Shown here: piece by piece, positions 1 to 5,309 of the stretch | How positions within the stretch are numbered: the first letter of the stretch is position 1 | Layout: every line of letters begins with the position of its first letter | Assembly: GCA_964650735.1 (NCBI GenBank) | Contig: CAZYUT010000111.1 | Span: forward strand, 1 to 7,133 | DNA: 7,133 nucleotides | Source: Dichotomicrobium sp964650735 | Lineage (GTDB): Bacteria > Pseudomonadota > Alphaproteobacteria > Rhizobiales > Rhodomicrobiaceae | Direction: 5' to 3' | Program-made: the position numbers and the translations under genes | Notes under the pieces: model-generated | What the model was told of the DNA's origin: nothing | Seen by the model: only the letters and a program-made list of their open reading frames with translations | Database searches by the model: none

Positions 1-917
1 CCGGCCCGCGCGAGGCGCTGTGGCACGCGCTCATCCGCAAGAACCACGGCTGCACCCATTTTATCGTCGGGCGCGACCATGCCGGGCCGGGCAACGATAC
101 CAACGGTGAGCCGTTTTACGGGCCTTACGACGCGCAGGAGCTGGTCGCGGCCCACAGCGCGGAGGCCGGCATCGAGCTCGTGCCGTTCAAGCAGATGGTC
201 TATGTGCAGGAACGCGGCCAGTACATGCCGGTTGACGAGGTGCCGGAGGGCGCGACCACGCTCGATATCTCCGGCACGGAGTTGCGCCGGCGTCTGCGTG
301 AGGGCGTCGATATCCCCGAGTGGTTCTCGTTCCCGGCGGTGGTCAAGGAACTGCGCCGGACCCACCCGCCACGCCACAAGCAGGGCTTCACCGTGTTTTT
401 CACTGGGCTGTCCGGCTCGGGCAAGTCGACGATCGCCAATGCGCTGATGGTCAAGCTGATGGAGATGGGCGGGCGGCCGGTGACGCTCTTGGACGGCGAT
501 ATCGTGCGCAAGAACCTCAGCCAGGAGCTTGGCTTCTCGAAAGAGCACCGGGACATCAACATCCTACGGATCGGCTTTGTGGCCTCGGAGATCACCAAGA
601 ACGGCGGCATCGCGATCTGCGCGCCGATCGCGCCTTATGCCGCCACCCGGCGCAAGGTGCGCGACCTGATCGAGCCGCTGGGCGGGTTTCTGGAGGTGTA
701 TGTGGCCACGCCGCTGGAGGAGTGCGAGAAGCGGGATCGCAAAGGGCTCTACAAGCTGGCGCGCGAAGGCAAGATCACCGGCTTTACCGGCATTGATGAC
801 CCTTATGAGGCGCCGGAAGCGCCGGAAGCGGTGATCGATACGCTGGAAGCATCGCCCGATGAAGCGGCGCATACGCTGCTGCTCAAGTTGGAAGGCATGG
901 GGCTGATACGCAACTGA
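1..917 (+). CDS. sat-cysC: Bifunctional ATP sulfurylase / APS kinase, 3' part
   Basis: The gene enters from the left edge. The first complete codon is at 3, and 304 residues are visible before the TGA at 915-917. Residues 1 to about 120 are the end of an ATP sulfurylase, with the conserved GRDHAGPG motif (bases 69-92) and the family segment ISGTELRRRL. After a PPRHKQGF linker comes an APS kinase domain with Walker A GLSGSGKST (bases 405-431) and LLDGD. The first activity makes APS and pyrophosphate from sulfate and ATP. The second phosphorylates APS to PAPS for assimilation or sulfation, in the cytoplasm. Such fusions are usually about 560-575 residues, so a little under half lies outside the window. 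An apparent GTG start at 180 falls inside the sulfurylase domain and is not a real start. The position matching the phosphorylated Ser of E. coli CysC is Ala here (CAPIAPY). The identification is firm. Confidence 0.96.
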   Translation, partial: GPREALWHALIRKNHGCTHFIVGRDHAGPGNDTNGEPFYGPYDAQELVAAHSAEAGIELVPFKQMVYVQERGQYMPVDEVPEGATTLDISGTELRRRLREGVDIPEWFSFPAVVKELRRTHPPRHKQGFTVFFTGLSGSGKSTIANALMVKLMEMGGRPVTLLDGDIVRKNLSQELGFSKEHRDINILRIGFVASEITKNGGIAICAPIAPYAATRRKVRDLIEPLGGFLEVYVATPLEECEKRDRKGLYKLAREGKITGFTGIDDPYEAPEAPEAVIDTLEASPDEAAHTLLLKLEGMGLIRN

Positions 918-930
918 TTGGCTGAGCCCC

Positions 931-1626
931 TCAGGCCACCGCACTCTCGTCGCCCGGGTCGCGCAGCACGTAGCCGCGGCCCCACACCGTTTCGATGTAG
1001 TGTTTGCCGCCGGTCGCCGCCGCGAGCTTCTTGCGCAGCTTGCAGGTGAACACGTCGATAATCTTCACCTCTGGCTCGTCGATGCCCCCGTAGAGATGGT
1101 TGAGGAACATCTCCTTGGTCAGCGTCGTTCCCTTGCGCAAGCTGAGCAACTCCAGCATCTGGTATTCCTTGCCAGTCAGCGGCACGCGCTTGCCATTCGC
1201 CTCGACGGTCTTGGTTTCCAGATTAACGGTGAGCTCGCCGGTCTTGATTACGGATTCCGCATGGCCCTTCGAACGGCGGACTACGGCGTTAATTCGCGCA
1301 ATCAGCTCGTCCTTGTGAAACGGCTTGGTCATATAGTCGTCAGCGCCGAAGCCCAGGCCTTTCACCTTGTCCTCGATGCCGTCCATGCCGGAAAGAATCA
1401 AAATAGGAGTTTTGTTCTTGCCGTTGCGAAGTTTTCGCAGTACGTCATAGCCGCTCATATCCGGCAGGCCCAGATCCAGAAGAATAATATCATAGTCATA
1501 TATTTTAACGTAATCTAGGCCCTCTTCGCCGGTGTCTACCGTATCGGAGCCTAACCCTTCGGAAATGAGCATGAGCTCTATCGTCTGCGCCAGAGCTTTG
1601 TCGTCCTCGATCAGCAGAACTCTCAT
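931..1626 (-). CDS. ctrA: Cell-cycle response regulator CtrA
   Basis: This encodes a 231-residue OmpR-type response regulator, the same length as Caulobacter CtrA. The receiver domain (about 1-120) has the acidic pocket EDD at 7-9, the phospho-acceptor D51 in IILLDLGLPDMSGYD, S79 and K101. The winged-helix DNA-binding domain (about 125-225) carries the CtrA-typical segments GKEYQMLELL and VWGRGYVL. In alphaproteobacteria CtrA is phosphorylated through the CckA-ChpT relay and controls division, methylation and flagellar genes. The start is the ATG at 1624-1626, with AGAGGA six bases upstream (1633-1638). The reading frame stays open to 1758 but that part has no CtrA homology. The protein ends SAVA, a small hydrophobic tail that could act as a ClpXP degron as in Caulobacter (inference). 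It converges on the sulfate gene with only 13 bases between the stops. The stretch around 1480-1530 is unusually AT-rich. Confidence 0.98.
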   Translation of the reverse strand: MRVLLIEDDKALAQTIELMLISEGLGSDTVDTGEEGLDYVKIYDYDIILLDLGLPDMSGYDVLRKLRNGKNKTPILILSGMDGIEDKVKGLGFGADDYMTKPFHKDELIARINAVVRRSKGHAESVIKTGELTVNLETKTVEANGKRVPLTGKEYQMLELLSLRKGTTLTKEMFLNHLYGGIDEPEVKIIDVFTCKLRKKLAAATGGKHYIETVWGRGYVLRDPGDESAVA

Positions 1627-1760
1627 CTCAAATCCTCTTTGTCGCGATGCGCGTGCCGGTTGTATTAGCGGTACGTTGCTATTTTGCCACAATCGGTTAA
1701 GCTCTCCGCAGTGACAATAAGTACCCGAAGTTAACAAAACCTCACTCGGCCGGGGCAAAT
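1627..1760 (-). promoter_or_regulatory. ctrA promoter region with TTAA half-sites
   Basis: This is the region directly upstream of ctrA, and it is more AT-rich than its surroundings. Read on the minus strand it contains TTAACC (1695-1700), close to the TTAACCAT CtrA half-site, and a GTTAAC palindrome at 1730-1735. No full TTAA-N7-TTAA is present. TTGTCA followed by a 17-base gap, or TTGTGG followed 17 bases later by GCTAAT, are weak sigma-70-like candidates. I could not settle on one promoter. Autoregulation by CtrA is known in other alphaproteobacteria and is inferred here. No GANTC methylation site falls inside this segment. Confidence 0.4.
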
Positions 1761-2153
1761 TGTTGCGCCAGCGCAGATCGCAAACCCTTGATACACTTGA
1801 CCCTGAGGAACATTATCGGCGGCGTGGCACGCCGCGCCAACGCGTTCCCTATATTCCCGGGGCGGCCGGTCCGCTGCCAACGCGGAACCCCGGTCGGAGT
1901 GCTGGCTGCCGCTGCACAGGCAATATCGGAGGTTGCGATGCTCCGCAACAAATGGACGAGTGCGGGCGCAAATAATCCCAAACCGCCAGAGTGACGGTGC
2001 CGCGACGCAAACATTATGCTGAGAACGAAACACTCGGGTAAGAATACCGCGCTTCGCCTTCTGATTAGCCGATTCGGACCATCAGCCCTAGGTTGCATTC
2101 GGCGGAAATCGGATTTGATGGCGAAACTGTGTCATCTGAGTCACGGGGCTCGA
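1761..2153. other. Long non-coding part of the ctrA-fliJ divergent region
   Basis: I see no convincing gene here. The open frames on both strands (for example the plus-strand frame 1788-1994 and the minus-strand frame 1742-2098) start poorly and have no recognisable protein character. Two small perfect inverted repeats are visible. One is a 7-base stem at 1819-1825/1829-1835. The other is GTTGCG/CGCAAC at 1932-1937/1944-1949. GANTC sites, the target of the cell-cycle methyltransferase CcrM, occur at 2071-2075 and 2138-2142. The region could hold long-range control elements or a small RNA, but nothing in it is decisive. Confidence 0.5.
1819..1835. repeat. Short perfect inverted repeat
   Basis: GCGGCGT and ACGCCGC form a 7-base perfect stem around a GGC loop. 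It could be a protein-binding palindrome or an RNA hairpin. There is no T-tract on either side, so it is not an intrinsic terminator. Its function is unknown, and short palindromes like this also arise by chance in GC-rich DNA. Confidence 0.35.
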
Positions 2154-2168
2154 TTTACCGGCGATTAA
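2154..2168 (+). promoter_or_regulatory. Candidate CtrA-binding box upstream of fliJ
   Basis: The sequence reads TTTA-CCGGCGA-TTAA, which is the CtrA consensus TTAA-N7-TTAA with one mismatch and exact spacing. It ends about 100 bases before the fliJ start. A CcrM-type GAGTC lies just upstream at 2138-2142. No convincing -10 box was found downstream; TAGGCT around 2181 is a weak candidate. CtrA activation of flagellar genes is established in alphaproteobacteria, and its action here is inferred. Confidence 0.5.
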
Positions 2169-2269
2169 GACCGCGCGCCTAGGCTCTGATCGAAAGACAC
2201 GCGGCCTGTGCGGACGCCGCAACTGGACTGACACCTCACCGCGTATCGCAAGTCACGACGAGGACCAAA

Positions 2270-2662
2270 ATGCCGTCACGTCAGCGCAATTTCCGCTCGC
2301 GCCGGTTCGAAGTGGAAGAGCGCCAGCAGAAGGTGGCCGATATCGAGGCCATGATCGAGGACTTCACCCGCGTGGCCGACGAGCTGGAGCGGCAACTGCG
2401 CTACGAAGAGCAGCGTTCGGGCATTGCCGATCCCAAGCACTTTGCCTATCCGATCTACGCCAAGGCTGCCCGGCAGCGGCGCGACAATCTGCTGGAGTCG
2501 ATTCGCGATTTGACCGTAAAGCTCGAAGAAGAACGCGCCGGTCTGGAGCAGGCCCGCGAGGCGCTGCAAACAGCCGAGATGTTCGCCACCCGGGACAGCC
2601 TGCGGTTGCGCCGCGGCAGCGCCGATCGCTTCTCTAGCAGCATGGCGCTGGAACGCGACTGA
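2270..2662 (+). CDS. fliJ: Flagellar export chaperone FliJ
   Basis: This encodes 130 residues, strongly charged and almost entirely helical coiled coil, as expected for FliJ, the soluble stalk and chaperone of the flagellar type III export ATPase FliI. The segment RSGIADPKHFAYPIYAKAA, followed by RRDNLLESI, matches what I know of rhizobial FliJ proteins. The length is close to the usual 130-150. The ATG at 2270 has GAGGA five bases upstream (2260-2264), so the start is well supported. The usual partner gene fliI is not adjacent: the 640 bases upstream are non-coding and the next gene upstream is the divergent ctrA. A CtrA-box-like site about 100 bases upstream suggests its own cell-cycle-controlled promoter. 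Because FliJ proteins diverge quickly, the name rests on family resemblance and on the ctrA neighbour. Confidence 0.85.
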   Translation: MPSRQRNFRSRRFEVEERQQKVADIEAMIEDFTRVADELERQLRYEEQRSGIADPKHFAYPIYAKAARQRRDNLLESIRDLTVKLEEERAGLEQAREALQTAEMFATRDSLRLRRGSADRFSSSMALERD

Positions 2663-2690
2663 CATCCGGCGCGTCAGATTCGCATCGCCC

Positions 2691-2706
2691 GGTGCAAAAC
2701 TGCACC
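2691..2706 (+). repeat. Small hairpin after fliJ
   Basis: GGTGCA and TGCACC form a perfect 6-base stem with an AAAC loop, 28 bases after the fliJ stop. There is no run of T downstream, so an intrinsic terminator is not supported. A perfect TTGACA (2724-2729) follows and could be the -35 element of the lipoprotein gene, but no good -10 hexamer lies at the right distance. Confidence 0.3.
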
Positions 2707-2786
2707 TGTGCACGCGCGGCGCGTTGACAGCGTCGCGGCCCTGCACCATTGCTTGGGCAACAAAGGGCAAGCTGGGGCAGGGGACG

Positions 2787-3407
2787 GTGTCGGCGCAGCA
2801 CACTCATCTCAAGCGATTGGCGGCTGTCGGGATTGGGGCGGTGCTGCTGGCGGGTTGCGCGCAGACCAATGCGCTTTTCGATGGCGCGACAGGTTCGCTG
2901 TCGGAAGGGTCGCAAACCGTGCAGGCCCAAAGCGTTGGCCAGCCGCCGCTGCCGGCAAAGCGCAGGCCCCAGCCGAAGCCAGAGCGCGAGGAGAGCGGCG
3001 GAGGGCTGCTCGCTATGCTGCCTGATATCGACTTGACCGCCCAGGCGGTCGCTCCGCAATCGGTGGTCGCCGAAGACACGCCCATTAATGTTTATGTGCG
3101 CCTCGCGCGGCAAATCCGCCAGTGCTGGCTGGGTCCAACCGACGCCCGCCTGCCCGGTCACGGCTTCCGCGCCGAGGCCAAACCCGGAGAAGCCGTCGAG
3201 GCCGAGATCGACATTTTCGAGAAAGTGCCGGGCCGCAAAACTGGCCCCTTGGCCTTTGAGGTGAAGATCACGCCGCAAGGCGGCGGCTCGCTCGTGCGCA
3301 GCACCAACAGGCGCGTTGACGAAGAGCTGGCCGATGCCCTGCGCGGCGATATCGCCCGCTGGGTCCGCGGTGGCGACAGTTGTGCCGCTGGAAGCGGCAG
3401 CGCGTAG
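2787..3407 (+). CDS. Putative outer-membrane lipoprotein with CW...C domain (first of pair)
   Basis: I do not recognise a named family. From the GTG at 2787 the product is 206 residues. A lipoprotein signal peptide is clear: positive HLKR, the hydrophobic run LAAVGIGAVL and the lipobox LAGC with lipidated Cys24. The next residue is Ala, not Asp, which by the E. coli rule favours the outer membrane. A Pro/Lys/Arg-rich linker (about 51-69) follows, then a globular domain from about 98 to 200. That domain begins ARQIRQCW (Cys113) and ends RWVRGGDSC (Cys199). The QIxxCW start resembles the TolA/TonB C-terminal domain of alphaproteobacteria, which is only a structural guess. The frame is open upstream to a TTG at 2724, but GTG 2787 has GGGGCAGGGG just before it and puts the signal peptide at the N-terminus. 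The next gene encodes an apparent paralogue. Confidence 0.75.
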   Translation: MSAQHTHLKRLAAVGIGAVLLAGCAQTNALFDGATGSLSEGSQTVQAQSVGQPPLPAKRRPQPKPEREESGGGLLAMLPDIDLTAQAVAPQSVVAEDTPINVYVRLARQIRQCWLGPTDARLPGHGFRAEAKPGEAVEAEIDIFEKVPGRKTGPLAFEVKITPQGGGSLVRSTNRRVDEELADALRGDIARWVRGGDSCAAGSGSA

Positions 3408-3513
3408 CGCGCGGGTCACACCAAGTGGCGGCTGTCACGTTTGGCGTTCAAATGCGCGCGCCCTCCCACATTTCGGACATCATCTCCGGTACGCTCCGTC
3501 GCGTTGGGGGAGA

Positions 3514-4140
3514 GTGTCGCGTCAGGTATGGGGGGTATGGCGTTTGCGCGCGTTGAACGTCAGCATCGTGTTGTGTGCCGCGCTATTTGCTCAAGGCTGC
3601 TCAACCAATTCTTCCGACCGAATGCCGGTTCATGAGGCGTCCGAAGCCCAACGGCTGGTATTCGGGGCGCCGGAGGCCGTGCGGACGCAGTTCGCAAGTC
3701 AGATCGGCACATGCTGGTTTGATGGGGCCGGGCCGCTGCGGTTTGACTACAGCTTCACAATGCCCGCGGCCGAAGATGATGGGCCGTCGCTGATCCGCGT
3801 CTTCCGCCTGCAGCCTCAGCGCGAGGAAGTTTTCCAAGTGCAGTTCTACCCGCATAACGACAATACAGTCGTGGCAACCCGCAATCTGGACCTGCCCGAT
3901 AGCCTGGCCAAGGATCTTGAGACCAGCGTGGAACTGTGGCTCCTCGAGCCGTCGCAGTGCCGCTTGTCTGAACCAGAAGTCGCGAGCGCCGGCCCTTGGG
4001 ACCCGCGTCTGCAACGCGCCGACGCCGGCGAGGATGAGCTTCAGCTCCCGCCGCTGGCGGAGGACAGGGTGCGCGTCGAGGAAGAAGATGAGATCGACAT
4101 GCACCAGGCTGAACTGCGCGCGCGCGGCGCAATCGAATAA
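3514..4140 (+). CDS. Putative lipoprotein with CW...C domain (second of pair)
   Basis: The function is unknown. From the GTG at 3514 the product is 208 residues. It has a basic N-terminus, a hydrophobic segment (about 14-26) and a lipobox-like FAQGC with Cys29. A domain from about 50 to 150 contains SQIGTCWF (Cys67) and ends LWLLEPSQC (Cys149). The Cys pair is 82 residues apart, against 86 in the preceding lipoprotein, and the surrounding positions align. The tail after 165 is very acidic (the run EEEDEIDMH). The start is uncertain: the frame is open back to 3316, overlapping the previous gene, and TTG 3544 with GGGGGG nearby is an alternative that still keeps the signal peptide. The gap from the upstream lipoprotein is 106 bases, so cotranscription is plausible. 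It converges on the regulator gene with six bases between the stops. Confidence 0.7.
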   Translation: MSRQVWGVWRLRALNVSIVLCAALFAQGCSTNSSDRMPVHEASEAQRLVFGAPEAVRTQFASQIGTCWFDGAGPLRFDYSFTMPAAEDDGPSLIRVFRLQPQREEVFQVQFYPHNDNTVVATRNLDLPDSLAKDLETSVELWLLEPSQCRLSEPEVASAGPWDPRLQRADAGEDELQLPPLAEDRVRVEEEDEIDMHQAELRARGAIE

Positions 4141-4146
4141 TCCTGC

Positions 4147-5022
4147 TCACGCCGCCCGCGAAAACGCCGGCACCTCCGCGCCTTCTTGGTGATACTGGCG
4201 GATCTTGTTGCGCAGCGTGCGCACCGAGATACCGAGAATGTCTGCGGCTTGCGTCCGGTTGCCGCTGCAATGACGCAGCGTCTGAAGGATCAAGTCGCGC
4301 TCGACATCGGCAACCGTCCGGCCGACCAGCGCCGCCGAAGACGCGTCGCTCTCGGCGGTTGGCGTCCCCGCGAGGTTGATATCGGCCGCGCGTATCTCCT
4401 CGCTTTCCGCGAACAGCACGGCCCGGTGGATGGTGTTCTCCAGCTCCCGGACATTCCCTGGCCAGCCGTGCCGCACCAGCTTGTCGCGCGTGTCGGCTGC
4501 GAGCGTCCGCGGTCGGAGGCCGTGCGCTCTGGCAAACCGATCGGCGAAGTGCGCGGCCAGAAGGGGAATGTCGTCTTCCCGCTCGGCAAGCCGCGGCATC
4601 TGCAGCCTGACGACCGCCAGCCGATAGTAGAGGTCCGCGCGGAACGTGCCAGCCTGTACGGCGTCCGAAAGGCGTTGCCCGCTCGCTGCGATGATCCAGA
4701 CGGGCGTCTCGCGGCGCAGCGCCATCGCCAGTTCCGCCTGCGCCGAGGCATTCAACTCGCCGATGTCGTGCAGCAGCAGCGTATTGCCCGTGTCGGCATT
4801 AGCGTAGAGCGCCGCTGCCGGATCATCGCCCGCTACGCAGTAAACGGACACCAGCTCGCCCGCGGCTTCAGCGCAGCCATGAGTCAAGCGCGCAAGCGCT
4901 GTCTTGCCCGTGCCTGGCGCGCCCTCGATAAGGACATTGGCCGTGAGCTTGGCAGCCTTTCGCGCCTGGGCGACCAGATCGGCCATCGCCGCACCGCGAT
5001 AAATGAAACTCCCAGACTCCAT
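4147..5022 (-). CDS. Degenerate FlbD/NtrC-like regulator lacking GAFTGA
   Basis: From the ATG at 5022 the product is 291 residues: an AAA+ domain of the sigma-54 activator type (about 5-215) and a Fis-type helix-turn-helix (about 237-280, GNRTQAADILGISVRTL). Walker A is intact (GAPGTGKT, 34-41), as are GTFRADLYYRL with the likely arginine fingers and the sensor II motif WPGNVRELEN. There is no receiver domain. Only about 40 residues separate Walker A from Walker B, against about 60 in NtrC, and the ESELFGHEKGAFTGA segment that touches sigma-54 is absent. Walker B reads TLLLHDIGEL instead of TLFLDEIG, so the conserved Asp-Glu pair is changed. The protein probably binds DNA and perhaps ATP but is unlikely to open sigma-54 promoters. 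The resemblance (FIYRGAAMADLV) and the fliJ/ctrA context suggest a FlbD relative. A TTG at 5046 is an alternative start. Confidence 0.85.
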   Translation of the reverse strand: MESGSFIYRGAAMADLVAQARKAAKLTANVLIEGAPGTGKTALARLTHGCAEAAGELVSVYCVAGDDPAAALYANADTGNTLLLHDIGELNASAQAELAMALRRETPVWIIAASGQRLSDAVQAGTFRADLYYRLAVVRLQMPRLAEREDDIPLLAAHFADRFARAHGLRPRTLAADTRDKLVRHGWPGNVRELENTIHRAVLFAESEEIRAADINLAGTPTAESDASSAALVGRTVADVERDLILQTLRHCSGNRTQAADILGISVRTLRNKIRQYHQEGAEVPAFSRAA

Positions 5023-5126
5023 GACCTTGGCCCCCGAAAACCGCAAGCGCTCTGTCGCGCTGACAACCGCCGCGCCGCAAGCTCCGCGAATCGCTGTTGT
5101 GATGCAGGCAGCATGCGATGGGAGCC

Positions 5127-5141
5127 TAAACAGAGACTTAA
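5127..5141 (-). promoter_or_regulatory. Candidate CtrA-binding box upstream of the FlbD-like gene
   Basis: Read on the minus strand this is TTAA-GTCTCTG-TTTA, one mismatch from TTAA-N7-TTAA with exact spacing. It lies about 105 bases upstream of the ATG at 5022. A CcrM-type GAATC lies between the box and the gene (5088-5092). No clear -10 element was found. The arrangement mirrors the site upstream of fliJ. Function is inferred. Confidence 0.45.
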
Positions 5142-5162
5142 CCGGCCATGGAGCGGCGAAAC

Positions 5163-5191
5163 AAAAAAGCCCGGGACGCGAAGTCCCGGGC
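5163..5191 (-). terminator. Intrinsic terminator of the glnK-amtB operon
   Basis: On the minus strand GCCCGGGAC and GTCCCGGGC (5169-5191) form a perfect 9-base GC-rich stem with a TTCGC loop, followed directly by six T (5163-5168). This is a textbook Rho-independent terminator, 118 bases downstream of the amtB stop. It also insulates the FlbD-like gene from read-through. Confidence 0.93.
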
Positions 5192-5309
5192 AGTCAGGAG
5201 CGTGGGCAGGATGAGCATGTCGGCAGAATCGGGAGAAGCGTGCCTCGCCTGCCCACAGGGGCGAACCGGAGCGCGCCAGACCGACCCGGCGCGCCCCAGT
5301 GCGAACGGA
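5192..5309 (-). other. Structured 3' UTR of amtB
   Basis: Between the amtB stop and the terminator no gene is seen, but there are several exact inverted repeats. GCGCGCC/GGCGCGC pairs at 5271-5277/5288-5294, with a 10-base loop. GGGGCG/CGCCCC pairs at 5258-5263/5292-5297; it overlaps the first, so they are alternatives. A 9-base GTGGGCAGG/CCTGCCCAC pairs at 5202-5210/5248-5256. The 3' UTR RNA would be strongly folded, which may stabilise the mRNA or release a small RNA ending at the terminator. Confidence 0.5.

Noticed and set aside
918..930. Possible shared terminator between the convergent sulfate gene and ctrA.
   Set aside because: Only a weak imperfect GGCTGAG/CTCAGGCC pairing, with no T-run.
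1825..1838. TGGCACG resembling a sigma-54 -24 element.
   Set aside because: No TTGC-like -12 element at the required distance, and it is part of a palindrome.
1788..1994. Plus-strand 68-codon frame starting with TTG.
   Set aside because: No ribosome binding site, no family resemblance, and it spans two inverted repeats.
1742..2098. Minus-strand open frame of 118 codons and overlapping smaller frames in the ctrA-fliJ gap.
   Set aside because: Low-complexity Arg/Ala/Pro composition, no recognisable domain and no good start signal.
2691..2706. Hairpin after fliJ considered as a terminator.
   Set aside because: The stem has only six pairs and no T-tract follows.
4186..5214. A 342-codon plus-strand frame antisense to the FlbD-like gene.
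   Set aside because: It is the mirror of a clearly homologous coding region in GC-rich DNA, with Arg-rich composition, and it crosses the terminator.
5138..5218. A 26-codon minus-strand frame starting ATG at 5218 and running through the terminator (MLILPTLL...).
   Set aside because: It has no ribosome site and is read through the terminator stem and U-tract. It is best explained as a chance frame.
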